Assembly (NCBI RefSeq): GCF_008329535.1
Contig: NZ_NPKR01000005.1
Coordinates: 1 to 64,000, forward strand
Length of the DNA stretch: 64,000 nucleotides
From: Mycolicibacterium sp. P1-18
Lineage (GTDB): Bacteria; Actinomycetota; Actinomycetes; Mycobacteriales; Mycobacteriaceae
Direction of reading: 5' to 3'
This document shows, in pieces, positions 52,129 to 61,044 of this stretch. A program made the position numbers and the translations under genes. Numbering within the stretch: position 1 is the stretch's first letter; every line of letters starts with the position of its first letter. Below the pieces are notes generated by a model. It had not been told where the DNA came from and ran no database searches. It saw only the letters and a program-made list of their open reading frames with translations.

Positions 52129-52716
52129 TCAAGCACTCCGCCGCTGCACGTACGCCGCCTGACCGTGGTCGAGATGGGCGAGCGCAACGCGCAGGCGCTG
52201 CCTGCCGCGCGACACCCGGGACATCACTGTGCCGATCGGAATGTTCATCATCGCCGCGGTCTCGGCGTACGTGTACCCCGCGACCCCGGCGTAATACATG
52301 ACCGCGCGAGTACCGTCCGGCAACGCCGCAAGTGCACGTCGAATGTCGTTGTCCGACAGCATCTCCAACACGTCGTCCTCGGCCGAGGGCAGACCAGTGG
52401 CCGACTCGTACTCGCCCACGTCGTCCACGGTCACCTCCATTGGGCGCCGCTGCTTGTAGCGGTGCGCACTGATCCACCGGTGGTACTGGATACGGAACAG
52501 CCACGCCTTCAGATTGGTGCCGGGCTCAAACGACCGGAATCCCCGGTAGCCGTGCAACAGCGTGTCCTGCAACAGATCCTCGGCATCGGCGTCGCTGAGC
52601 GTCAGCCGACGCGCGCGTCGACCGAGGGCGTCGAACAGAGGGACCGCGTCGCGGGCGAAGCGCTCGGCCAGTTCCGCGTCGGATTCCTCGCGAACTTCGG
52701 CGGTGGCAATGGTCAT
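52129..52716 (-). CDS. ECF sigma factor, SigH-like group
   Basis: A 195-residue sigma factor with region 2 (DADAEDLLQDTLLHGYRGF, LKAWLFRIQYHRWISAHR) and region 4 (DGTRAVMYYAGVAGYTYAETAAMMNIPIGTVMSRVSRGR), resembling the SigH-type group that answers oxidative and heat stress. Unlike sigH, no zinc anti-sigma gene follows. ATG 52716 is used. It ends 44 bases before the MarR gene start on the same strand; an oxidant-responsive link with the OhrR-like regulator is possible. Confidence 0.88.
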   Translation of the reverse strand: MTIATAEVREESDAELAERFARDAVPLFDALGRRARRLTLSDADAEDLLQDTLLHGYRGFRSFEPGTNLKAWLFRIQYHRWISAHRYKQRRPMEVTVDDVGEYESATGLPSAEDDVLEMLSDNDIRRALAALPDGTRAVMYYAGVAGYTYAETAAMMNIPIGTVMSRVSRGRQRLRVALAHLDHGQAAYVQRRSA

Positions 52717-52831
52717 GACGAGAGGTCCCCTGTTCGGTGTCGCTGAAGGTGCATCCTCAGAATCACGGTCGGGAGAAGGAACCGAACCCTTGAAACCCCG
52801 TAGTCGCACCGCGCCACCGTCCGTGGTGGAA

Positions 52832-53500
52832 CTACCAGGGGTCGACGAACGTCACCGTGGTCTCGAGGGGTTCTCGGCCCGTCCTGACGTAGGTCACCGC
52901 CTGGTCCTCGTAGCCGATCGACATGCCGCAGAACAAGACCAGCTCCGGTGGCGGCGACAGCACGTCGGCCACGGTGGTCCGAACTTGTGACCACGCCATC
53001 TGCGGGCAACTGTGCAGCCCCTCGGCCCTCAGCAGCAGCATGACCGTCTGCAGGTACATCCCGAGGTCCGACCATTGCGGAAGGCCCAATTCCCGGTCGA
53101 CGTAACAGAACAGCGCGGCCGGCGCGCCGAAGCAGTCCCAGTTGGCGATCGCCGCCCGGGCCCTGGCCTCCCAGTCCTCACGGGCTACCCCGAGTGCGCT
53201 GTAGCGCTCCCTGCCGAACGCCGCCCGTCGCTCCCGGTACGGCGAGTGCAGCGCCGGCGGGTACATCACGTATTCGCGCTCGTCCCAGGGCTCGCCGGCG
53301 GCCACCCGCTCGGTCGCAGCCTTCTTCAAGGAGGTCAGCGTTTCGCCGGTCACCACGTACAGGTGCCACGGTTGAATGTTCGACCCGGACGGCGCCCATG
53401 CCGCCGCGTTCAGGACTCGTTCGAGCAAGTCCCTGGAAACGGGTTGGTCTGTGAAGCCGCGGACCGACCGTCGGCTGGTGACCGCCTCGTATACGTCCAT
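52832..53500 (-). CDS. Nitroreductase-family protein
   Basis: A 222-residue FMN-dependent reductase. The start DVYEAVTSRRSVRGFTDQPV carries the Arg-Arg-Ser FMN-binding motif, AAAWAPSGSNIQPWHLYV near 34 completes the flavin site, and GMSIGYED near 193 is the usual C-terminal loop. Such enzymes reduce nitro groups, quinones or unsaturated carbonyls with NAD(P)H. ATG 53500 follows GAGGAAGG. It stands between the sigma factor and the large LuxR regulator. Confidence 0.9.
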   Translation of the reverse strand: MDVYEAVTSRRSVRGFTDQPVSRDLLERVLNAAAWAPSGSNIQPWHLYVVTGETLTSLKKAATERVAAGEPWDEREYVMYPPALHSPYRERRAAFGRERYSALGVAREDWEARARAAIANWDCFGAPAALFCYVDRELGLPQWSDLGMYLQTVMLLLRAEGLHSCPQMAWSQVRTTVADVLSPPPELVLFCGMSIGYEDQAVTYVRTGREPLETTVTFVDPW

Positions 53501-53602
53501 CGCAATCGCCCTTCCTCGTGGAGACTGACTTCAGCGTGGCTCGGCGAGGGCGGGGGCGAACCCTTGGCGATTCGTGGTTCCCGGCGGACTACGGACCCGG
53601 GT

Positions 53603-56386
53603 CTAGCTCGCCCAGGAGATGGTCCGCAACTGCCGACGCGAGGAGATGTCGAGCTTGACGAACACCTTGCGCAGATGCCATTCCACGGTGTGGGTGCTGA
53701 TGAACAGCTGGGCGCCGATCTCCTGATTGGTGAGCCCGTCGCCGGCCAACCTGGCAATCTGCGTTTCCTGGGCCGTCAAGTCGCCGCTGGCGCTGGCCTT
53801 GTCGCTCGGGCTGCGCTTGCGCACCTTCTCCCCGGTGGCGACCAGCTCGCGCCGAGTCCGCTCGGCGAAGGCCGCGGCACCCATCCGGGTGAACGCCGCG
53901 TGCGCGACGTTCAGCTGCTTGCGGGCGTCGATGCGGCGATTCGCCCGCCGGAGCCACTCGCCGTAGGACAACCTGGCCCGCGCACCGTGCAGCGATGCGC
54001 TGGCGCGGTCGAGGCGCTCGACGGCTTCCTCGAAGAACCCTTCGGCATGCTCGTCGGGGGCCAAGAGCGCCCGGGCGGCAGCCACCACGCCCAATCCCCA
54101 GTCGGTGCCACTGACACCTGGCCTCTGCTCGATGAGGGCCAGAGCCGACGAACCGGATTCGCGATCACCCACATGCGCTGCCGCCTCGACCAATTCGAAC
54201 AGGCTCCACCCGTAGAACCCGAGGTCTTCGTACTCGCAGCACTCGCGGGCCGCGGCCAGCGCCTCTTCGTAGCGTCCGAGCCCGTTGAAGAGGACCGCGG
54301 AGGTAAACCGGCTGACGCCGACGAGTCGCCCTTCGCCCCTTGCGATTCCGTCCGCAGCGGCGGCGGCCAACCTGCCGACGGCCTCGTCGGGGTCGCCCCG
54401 CCACGCCGCGAGGTTCAGCGAGTGATACTTCACCGGCGTGTAACCCGTGGCCGCGGTGATGGCGTTGGCCTCCTCGATGAGCGTCTGCGCCATGCCGAAT
54501 TCACCGGTGTACACGTGCACCCCGGCCCGGTAGACGAGCGCGGGCGGCAGCACGGCCAAGGCGCCGGTGTCGCGGGCCCGGCGCACCGTGTCGGTCGCGA
54601 TCTGCTGAAGCACCGCGTCGTCCCACAGCTCGTGCGCGGCAGATTCCTGGGCGATCGGGAACGGCCATTGCACGGCCTGCCCAGTGTCGTTGCCGCCGTG
54701 AACGTTCCAAAGCTCCAGCGCCGACCGCATGTGTTCGGCACCGGCACCGGGACCGTCGAGGATTCGAGAGGTCATGCCGCTCAACAGGAAGTCGATCGGA
54801 CGCTGCAGCTCCGCGACGCGGCCGACAGCGACCCGGCCCGCCCGCGCCACCGTCGACAGCATGCCCGGCTCGCCGAGCCGACCCGCGTACATGGCCGCGG
54901 TGAGCGCTTCGAAGTAGGTCTCCCGCGCCACGTCGTCGGCGAGGCCGTCGAGTCGTGCTGCGGCACTGAGCAGTTGCGACGCGGCGTCGGCCGCCGTCGA
55001 CGCACCCGGCTCACCGGCGCGACTGCTGGTGAACTCCATTTGGGCGCGCATCCGGGCGATGTGAGCCCGTTGGAGCGCCGTCAGCGGTCCCAGTTCGGCG
55101 ATCGCGAGCAGCTCGTAGGCCGCGTCGGGTGCCGCCGCTTCCCGTTTGGCCTGGGCGGCGGCGATGGCCCGCGCGCCGCGCAGGACCGGATCGGAGGTCA
55201 GCACCGCCGCACGCTCCAGAAACGTGGCGGCCGCCGACACACCGCCTCGGCTTTGGGCGCGCCCCGCGGAGGTCTCCAGTTCGGCGGCCACGGCATCGTC
55301 CGGTCCCGACGCGGCGTTCGCGGCGTGCCACGCCCGACGGTCGGGCGCCGCCTCTGGATCGGTGGCATCGGCCAGCGCCCCGTGGATCTCCCGACGCTCG
55401 GTCAGGTCGGCCGCACGGTAGGCGGCCGACCGCATCAACGGATGCTGAAACCGCATGCGCCTGCCGAATTCGATCACGCCCGCAGCTTCGGCAGGCGCGA
55501 GGGCGTCGACTGGGATCCCCAGCCGCGCCGCAGCGCGAAGAAACAGGGCGGCATCCCCCACCGGCTCGGCCGCGGCGACGAGCAGCAGCCGCCGCGTCGA
55601 CTCGGGCAACGCCTGAATGCGTCTGAGGAAGCCGTCTTCGATCTGACCAGCGGACGCCCGCCGGACCGTCGTCCCGAAGCCGCCGGCCAGCTCGGCGGCG
55701 GAGACGTTGCGCGGCACCTCGAGCAGCGCCAGCGGAATGCCACGCGTCTCCGCCACGATGCGGTCGCGCACGCGCGCGTCGATCTTGCCGATGACCACCG
55801 ATTCGAGCAGCTCCCGCGCCTCGGCGTCGGAGAGGCCGCCGACCCTCAGTTCGGGCAAACCCTCGAGGACGTCGGCGACGCCGTCGCGCACCGCGAAGAT
55901 CATGGCGACCGGCTCGGCCATCAGGCGACGCGCGACGAAACCGAGGGTTTGGACCGACACCTGGTCGAGCCACTGCGCGTCGTCGACGACACAGAGAACC
56001 GGTCGATCGGTGGCCGCCGCCGCCATCAGACTGAGCACCGCCAACCCGACGAGAAAGCGGTCGGGCGCGGGTCCGACTCCTCTGCCGAAGGCCACCGAGA
56101 GCGCCTCACGTTGCGGCTCTGGCACTTCGTCGGCGCGATCCATCAGGGGCGCGCACAGCTGCTGCAGCCCCGCGTACGCAAGCTCCATGTCGGATTCCAC
56201 ACCGGCCACCTGGACCAGCTGGAAGCCGTCGGCTTCACCGATGACGAAGTCCACCAACGCCGACTTGCCAACCCCCGCCTCGCCGCGAATGACGAGCGCC
56301 CGGCTCTCCGCGGATCGGACGCTCGACAACACCTGCCGCAGCGTCGCGCATTCACCGGCGCGCCCGCGCAGATCCTTGCCCGACAT
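53603..56386 (-). CDS. Large AAA/LuxR-family transcriptional regulator
   Basis: A 927-residue LAL-type (MalT-like) regulator. The N-terminal ATPase has Walker A IRGEAGVGKSALV near 35 and Walker B VLCVVDDAQWLD near 130. A long helical, TPR-like middle follows, and a C-terminal LuxR helix-turn-helix (QETQIARLAGDGLTNQEIGAQLF, then ISTHTVEWHLRKVFVKL) binds DNA. These proteins activate operons when ATP and a ligand are bound. ATG 56386 gives MSGKDLRGR. It lies between a nitroreductase and an NAD(P)-binding protein; either may be a target. Confidence 0.92.
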   Translation of the reverse strand: MSGKDLRGRAGECATLRQVLSSVRSAESRALVIRGEAGVGKSALVDFVIGEADGFQLVQVAGVESDMELAYAGLQQLCAPLMDRADEVPEPQREALSVAFGRGVGPAPDRFLVGLAVLSLMAAAATDRPVLCVVDDAQWLDQVSVQTLGFVARRLMAEPVAMIFAVRDGVADVLEGLPELRVGGLSDAEARELLESVVIGKIDARVRDRIVAETRGIPLALLEVPRNVSAAELAGGFGTTVRRASAGQIEDGFLRRIQALPESTRRLLLVAAAEPVGDAALFLRAAARLGIPVDALAPAEAAGVIEFGRRMRFQHPLMRSAAYRAADLTERREIHGALADATDPEAAPDRRAWHAANAASGPDDAVAAELETSAGRAQSRGGVSAAATFLERAAVLTSDPVLRGARAIAAAQAKREAAAPDAAYELLAIAELGPLTALQRAHIARMRAQMEFTSSRAGEPGASTAADAASQLLSAAARLDGLADDVARETYFEALTAAMYAGRLGEPGMLSTVARAGRVAVGRVAELQRPIDFLLSGMTSRILDGPGAGAEHMRSALELWNVHGGNDTGQAVQWPFPIAQESAAHELWDDAVLQQIATDTVRRARDTGALAVLPPALVYRAGVHVYTGEFGMAQTLIEEANAITAATGYTPVKYHSLNLAAWRGDPDEAVGRLAAAAADGIARGEGRLVGVSRFTSAVLFNGLGRYEEALAAARECCEYEDLGFYGWSLFELVEAAAHVGDRESGSSALALIEQRPGVSGTDWGLGVVAAARALLAPDEHAEGFFEEAVERLDRASASLHGARARLSYGEWLRRANRRIDARKQLNVAHAAFTRMGAAAFAERTRRELVATGEKVRKRSPSDKASASGDLTAQETQIARLAGDGLTNQEIGAQLFISTHTVEWHLRKVFVKLDISSRRQLRTISWAS

Positions 56387-56452
56387 CTATCACCGCGTCT
56401 GTTTCGAGTGAACCCTCTTGCCCGCCGATCGTAGCGACGCGTCGAGGACCGA

Positions 56453-57211
56453 CTAACCCTTGGCCGCCGTTTCGATGATCCAGTCCTCGAAGCGAACGTC
56501 GTGGGCGACGGCCGCCTCGCCGGGTAGCAGCGTCCGCTCGTCGACGGCGAGCCCCAGGTACGTCGCCGTGGCGTCGGCGATCACCTGACGGGCGTCGCCG
56601 CGTGCGGTGAGCGCCGTCCGAATCAGGTCCGGCAGCAAGAATTCCCGCGGTCCTCCGACCTCCAGGATGCCGTTGCGCGGATCGCCGAGCGTGGCGACGG
56701 CGAGCGCGCGTGCGACGTCGACGGCGGCCATCGGCCGAATCAGCACGGCAGGCAACCGCACCGTCGCGTCCACCGTCGCCGAGTCGGCGATGGTCCTGAG
56801 GAATTCGAAGAACTGCGTCGCCCGCACGATCGTGTACGGGATCGGACCCGCGGCGACGAGACCCTCCTGCGTCGACTTCGCCCTGGAGTAACCGCTCTGC
56901 GGCGCCAAGCGGTCGGTGCCCACCACCGACAACACCACGTGATGGCCGACGCGCGCGTCGGCCTCCGCCTCCAGCAGGTGGGTGGTCGACCGGCGGAAGA
57001 AGTCCATCGCGGCGTCGTCCTCAGTGGACGGCGAGTTCGACACGTCGACCACCGCCGCCGCGCCGGCAAGCGCCTCCGCCAAGCCCTCACCGGTCAGGGA
57101 GTCGACGCCGGTCGACGGCGCGGCGGCCACGGCCTCGTGGCCGTCGGCGGTCAACGTCTTGACCAGCTTCGAGCCCACCTGCCCGGTTCCTCCGACGACG
57201 ACGATCTTCAC
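56453..57211 (-). CDS. Atypical SDR / NmrA-like NAD(P)-binding protein
   Basis: A 252-residue Rossmann protein with the atypical-SDR signature GGTGQVGSKLV at residues 7-17 and a core GHHVVLSVVGTDRL near 90 and TIVRATQFFEFL near 131. The catalytic Tyr-x-x-x-Lys is partly kept in YSRAKSTQE. It resembles NAD(P)H-binding sugar-epimerase-like reductases of unknown substrate. ATG 57211 is used. It precedes the LuxR gene on the same strand by 66 bases. Confidence 0.87.
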   Translation of the reverse strand: MKIVVVGGTGQVGSKLVKTLTADGHEAVAAAPSTGVDSLTGEGLAEALAGAAAVVDVSNSPSTEDDAAMDFFRRSTTHLLEAEADARVGHHVVLSVVGTDRLAPQSGYSRAKSTQEGLVAAGPIPYTIVRATQFFEFLRTIADSATVDATVRLPAVLIRPMAAVDVARALAVATLGDPRNGILEVGGPREFLLPDLIRTALTARGDARQVIADATATYLGLAVDERTLLPGEAAVAHDVRFEDWIIETAAKG

Positions 57212-57308
57212 AATGGGCCTCTTCCTGATCCGACGACGACACGTGTTCGACCGTCAGAACGGATGGGACGACGCGGATTCATCCAGCCACCCGTGCCACC
57301 ATTCGAGG

Positions 57309-58136
57309 GTGACCGACCTCCCACCCGGCGTCCAGAGCCAGTTCGACGAATGGGAGCTCACCCTCGACGGACCGGTGACGCAGGGGTCCGCGTCAACCGT
57401 GGTGGCCGTGCGCACGTCGGATGGCGCGCCAGCGGTCCTCAAGCTCGCCTCGCCCAACGTCGAGTCCGAACACGAGCACCTCGCGCTTCGACGCTGGGGC
57501 GGTGTCGGGGCGGTTCGCCTGCTACGGGCCGACCCGCATCGCCGCGCCCTGCTGGTGGAGCGGCTAAGCACACAGAGCCTCGACACCCTATGGGACGTCG
57601 AGGCCTGCGAGGTGGTGGCGGCACTGTACCGGCGAATTCACGTTCCAGCTCTGCCCCAATTGCGTTCCCTGGCAACCGTTGTCGAGCAGTGGGTTCGTGA
57701 CTTCGAGGACCTGCCGCGCGGCGCGCCGATCCCTCATCGGCTGGTGGAGCAGGCGATCGCCGCGGCGCGCGAGCTGACGTCAGACCACGACGCCGGCGTC
57801 GTTCTGCATGGCGATCTGCACTACCGGAAGGTGCTCGCCGGCGATCGGGAAACGTGGTCGGTGATCGGACCCAAACCCCTCAACGGTGACCCGCACTTCG
57901 AGATCGCCCCCATGCTGTGGCACCGCTGGGACGAACTCGAAGGATATGTTCGCGCCGGAATTCGCACGCGCTTGCACGCGCTCGTCGAAGCGGCCGGCTT
58001 CGACGAGGCGCGCGCACGGGGGTGGGTCCTCGTCCGCGTGGTCCATCAGGCGGTGCGCTCGCTCGTCGACCAATCCACTTCCGGCCCAGCCGAACTCACC
58101 AAGTACGTCGCGCTCGCCAAGGCCGTTCAGGACTGA
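57309..58136 (+). CDS. Aminoglycoside phosphotransferase-like protein with altered active site
   Basis: A 275-residue protein of the APH(6)/streptomycin-kinase-like family. The catalytic loop reads HGDLHYRKVL (H167 to V175-L176): the conserved Asn of HGDLHxxN is Lys 174. The metal-binding Asp of the IDPKG motif is Gly 187 in VIGPKPLNGDPHFE. Both changes remove magnesium ligands, so phosphotransfer is doubtful; it may be an inactive relative or bind a substrate only. GTG 57309 is used. It is divergent from the SDR gene. Confidence 0.8.
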   Translation: MTDLPPGVQSQFDEWELTLDGPVTQGSASTVVAVRTSDGAPAVLKLASPNVESEHEHLALRRWGGVGAVRLLRADPHRRALLVERLSTQSLDTLWDVEACEVVAALYRRIHVPALPQLRSLATVVEQWVRDFEDLPRGAPIPHRLVEQAIAAARELTSDHDAGVVLHGDLHYRKVLAGDRETWSVIGPKPLNGDPHFEIAPMLWHRWDELEGYVRAGIRTRLHALVEAAGFDEARARGWVLVRVVHQAVRSLVDQSTSGPAELTKYVALAKAVQD

Positions 58137-58140
58137 CCGG

Positions 58141-58401
58141 CTAGAGATGCTTGGACACCTCGCCGTGCAGATCTGGCCACGGCGGCCTGCGGACCATGGC
58201 AACCCCAGCCAGCAGCGTTGCGAGCAACCCGACGAGGATTCCCATCAGCGCCATGCGGGTGTCGTCCGTCGCCGGTGACCAGATGGGCTTGCCGTCCTTG
58301 ACGACGAAGACGCCGACGGGTTTCGACACCGCGATGACGGTCGCGCCGTCCGGCGTGTCGTACTGCTGACCGAACACCGTCAACTCGCTTCGTGCGTCCA
58401 T
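58141..58401 (-). CDS. Small single-pass membrane protein (86 aa)
   Basis: An 86-residue protein with a polar N-terminal half (ELTVFGQQYDTPDGATVIAV) and one strong helix near 50-70 (LMGILVGLLATLLAGVAMV). I recognise no family. It is convergent with the phosphotransferase gene, ending four bases after that gene's stop. The second half may anchor it in the membrane with the first part inside or outside. Confidence 0.6.
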   Translation of the reverse strand: MDARSELTVFGQQYDTPDGATVIAVSKPVGVFVVKDGKPIWSPATDDTRMALMGILVGLLATLLAGVAMVRRPPWPDLHGEVSKHL

Positions 58402-58442
58402 GCGTTACTGCCTACCGCATAGCGCCCGCGGAAGCGATTGAA

Positions 58443-58664
58443 TCAGCCGGGAAGGCCCTGCTCCTCGGGCGGCAGCGCGGCCGGACCCGTGATCTGGGGG
58501 GCGACCGACATCTGCGTCGGCGCAGGCGAGGACTGGGTCATGGTCACTCCGGTCTCCATGTCGCCCGCGACGGCGCCGCTGCTCGCGGGCCCCTGCAGGA
58601 CGGCGATTCCGATGGCGACGGCGGTGACGGCGGCGCTTCCTCCGATGACGGCGAAGATCTTCAT
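58443..58664 (-). CDS. Small exported protein (73 aa)
   Basis: A 73-residue protein with an N-terminal hydrophobic helix (MKIFAVIGGSAAVTAVAIGIAV) that could act as a signal peptide or anchor, followed by a short Thr/Met/Pro/Gln-rich tail. ATG 58664 is preceded by AGGAG at a good distance. Proteins of this shape are common and mostly uncharacterised in mycobacteria. No function can be given. Confidence 0.55.
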   Translation of the reverse strand: MKIFAVIGGSAAVTAVAIGIAVLQGPASSGAVAGDMETGVTMTQSSPAPTQMSVAPQITGPAALPPEEQGLPG

Positions 58665-58786
58665 GTGTGGCTTCTCCTAGAGTCGTCGAGCAACAGTTCG
58701 TTACTCTAGGTAAGCAAGTTCCACGAACGGCCAATTCTCAAACCCGATTGCCGATCTCAGCCCCGATGCGTTCTGCGACACACCCG

Positions 58787-60916
58787 TCAGGCGACGTTCT
58801 CCGCACTGCACCACGACTCTCCCGGCAGGCCGGAACCGCCGTCGCACCCGAGGGCGGTCATCAGGGTCGCGTCCTCCGAGGGCGGGAACATCGGCGGGGC
58901 GGGCGGCAGGACGGGGAAGATCCGAGCGCCGCTGACGCCGGTCAGGAAGGCGACCACCTGCGCGGGGACGTTGGTGATGACGTAGAGACCGTCGAACAGG
59001 ATCTTCGCCGGCAGCACCAGGAAACTCGGCAGTCCCGCGAGGTTGTCGTTGCCGAACGTGAACACGTAGTACGGGATCGTGGAGAAGATCGTGCGCAGCC
59101 CGAGTGCCACGTTGGTGACGAGGTCGGGATGGTCGTTGGCCGCGATGGCGTCGAGCAGCGCCTGCCGCAGATCGTCCGGATCCTCGTCGCCGGCGCCGAG
59201 TGACGTCAGCGGCACGCCGTCGGAGCCGGGCCGGGGCGTGCCACCGAAGAGGCTCACCACCGTGGGCGTGGCGTCGACGATCTCGTACTGCGAGTTGACG
59301 TCGCCGGCTGTGAAGGCACTGCCGCGGGCGATGACGAACGTCGAAGTCTCGTCCGGCGATTGGAAGCCGTGCCCGAAGCCCACCTGCGGCTGATGACCGT
59401 GGTCGGTGACGACGATGACCGTCCAGTCCTCGCCCAGCGCCTCCCGCGCAGCGATGGCCGCCATGATGTCGCCGAGGTTGTCGTCCATGTTGCGGACGGC
59501 CAGCTTGTACTCCTCCGACGCACCGCCGTACATGTGCCCGTTCTCGTCGACTCCGACGAAGTAGGAGAAGAGGAAGTTGGGGGCGTCGGCGGCCGTGAGG
59601 GCGTCGACGGTCCGGCCGGCGACCGCGTCGTCGGTCTCGATCCAGTTGGTGTCCCCCGGCCGCTGCGCCACGTAGGTGTTCACGTCGGCGCCGTACGTGC
59701 CGGCGGCGGAGATGGCGTTGATGACGTTCCAGTTGGCGACGGTCATCGTCTTGACGTCCCGGTCGATGGACTCGAGCTGGTCGAACACCGTGGGCCACTT
59801 GTCGTAGGTCCATGGCGTGAAGACGTTGTTGATCACGCCCGTCCGCTCACCCCACACCCCGGTCAGGATCGACGTCCAGGACGGGTTGGAGATGGTGGTG
59901 TGCCCGACGATGCTCGACGCGGCGGTCGTGCTGTGCTGCATCAGGTCGAGGAAGTTCTCGTTCTCGGCGTCGGCCAGGATTCTGCTCAGGTTGGTCCCGT
60001 CGACGCCGATGACCAGGACGTGCTGCGTGGTGGGGTCGACCTGGGTGACCACCGGCTGCGAGCCCACCCGCGCGGGGCGCGGGGTGAACACTCGCTCGAA
60101 CTCGTTGCGCACCAACGACAACACCGCCGACAGGATGGGAATCTGGAACGGCGAACCGTTGACCGGATTGAGTAGCGGTCGGAACAGTGCGTCGACGAAG
60201 TCGGCGATCGCCGTCACCAGGGTCTGCGGTCGTGGTGCGACGACGGGCGCGAGGGCCGTCACCGCCGCCGCGGCGACAGTCGGGGTTGGTGCCGACACGA
60301 GCGACGCCCTCGTGGTGGAGGCCGGCGTGGAAGTGTCGACCGCGGCGGTGCGACTCACCGTCTTCGACTGCTGGTGGGCCGCGCTTGCCGGGGCGACGGC
60401 CGTCGTGACGTCGCGGGTCTTCGTCGGAGTGACGACTTGGTGCTCGTTCTTCGAGCCGGTCGACGCCGGCTGCCCGACCGTAACCTCTGGCGCCGGAACG
60501 ACTTCCGGATCGTCGTCGATGATGACGATTGGCGGGCTGTCGTCTACGGGCTTGGGGTCGACGTCCTTCGGCTCGTCAGCCTTCGGTTCGGCCGCCTTGG
60601 GCTCGTCACCCTTGGCGTCGTCACCCTTCGGCTCGTCGGCCTTGGGGTCGTCCCCAGTCGAGTTACCGTGCGTCCCAGATTTGCCGGTGCCCGCGGTGAC
60701 CGACGTCGGCTTCTTGGGCCCCGCCGCAGTACCCGGACCAGCGGTTCCCTTGGTCGACGGGGCACCGCCGCCTGCCGAGGGCGAGGATTCGCTCGACGAC
60801 GACGAGTCCGAGGTGGGTTCGGCGTAGGCGAGTCCCGGGGTGGTGGCCATCGCCACTCCCACCCCGAGCGTGACGGCAAGCGCTCCGACCCGGCCGATGT
60901 ACCTGGCATGACCCAC
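58787..60916 (-). CDS. Secreted alkaline-phosphatase-superfamily phosphodiesterase with disordered linker
   Basis: A 709-residue secreted protein from GTG 60916 (GGAGGA eight bases before). The signal peptide ends near residue 32 (GLAYA). Residues about 35-200 are low complexity, first Ser-rich and then repeats of Asp/Glu-Pro-Lys (DEPKGDDAKGDEPKAAEPK), suggesting a cell-wall spacer. The catalytic domain from about 290 is of the nucleotide pyrophosphatase/phosphodiesterase type: GVDGTN, the Thr/Ser nucleophile in SNPSWTSILTG, DENGHMYGG and VVTDHGHQPQVGFGHG. Cysteines near the C-terminus are few (ALGCDGG, SWCSAE). Substrate not known. Confidence 0.88.
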   Translation of the reverse strand: MGHARYIGRVGALAVTLGVGVAMATTPGLAYAEPTSDSSSSSESSPSAGGGAPSTKGTAGPGTAAGPKKPTSVTAGTGKSGTHGNSTGDDPKADEPKGDDAKGDEPKAAEPKADEPKDVDPKPVDDSPPIVIIDDDPEVVPAPEVTVGQPASTGSKNEHQVVTPTKTRDVTTAVAPASAAHQQSKTVSRTAAVDTSTPASTTRASLVSAPTPTVAAAAVTALAPVVAPRPQTLVTAIADFVDALFRPLLNPVNGSPFQIPILSAVLSLVRNEFERVFTPRPARVGSQPVVTQVDPTTQHVLVIGVDGTNLSRILADAENENFLDLMQHSTTAASSIVGHTTISNPSWTSILTGVWGERTGVINNVFTPWTYDKWPTVFDQLESIDRDVKTMTVANWNVINAISAAGTYGADVNTYVAQRPGDTNWIETDDAVAGRTVDALTAADAPNFLFSYFVGVDENGHMYGGASEEYKLAVRNMDDNLGDIMAAIAAREALGEDWTVIVVTDHGHQPQVGFGHGFQSPDETSTFVIARGSAFTAGDVNSQYEIVDATPTVVSLFGGTPRPGSDGVPLTSLGAGDEDPDDLRQALLDAIAANDHPDLVTNVALGLRTIFSTIPYYVFTFGNDNLAGLPSFLVLPAKILFDGLYVITNVPAQVVAFLTGVSGARIFPVLPPAPPMFPPSEDATLMTALGCDGGSGLPGESWCSAENVA

Positions 60917-61044
60917 GACGGTGTCCTCCGTTTCGCCGCGGCGTCGGCTGCCAACTTGCTGCGCCTTCGCCGTCAATTTACTGTGGCGAAAATTACGCGA
61001 GTCGGGCTGCCGACCACCCCGGAATCGAGGAAGTCGTACGTGGG

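Noticed and set aside
53012..56434. Very long plus-strand open frame opposite the LuxR-type regulator
   Set aside because: It is the antisense shadow of a recognised gene in high-G+C DNA; its translation is Arg/Gly/His-rich with no domain.
60660..60800. CRISPR-like or tandem DNA repeat in the phosphodiesterase gene
   Set aside because: The periodicity is in the encoded Asp/Glu-Pro-Lys peptide and is not kept at DNA level with regular spacers. No CRISPR array or cas gene is seen in the window.
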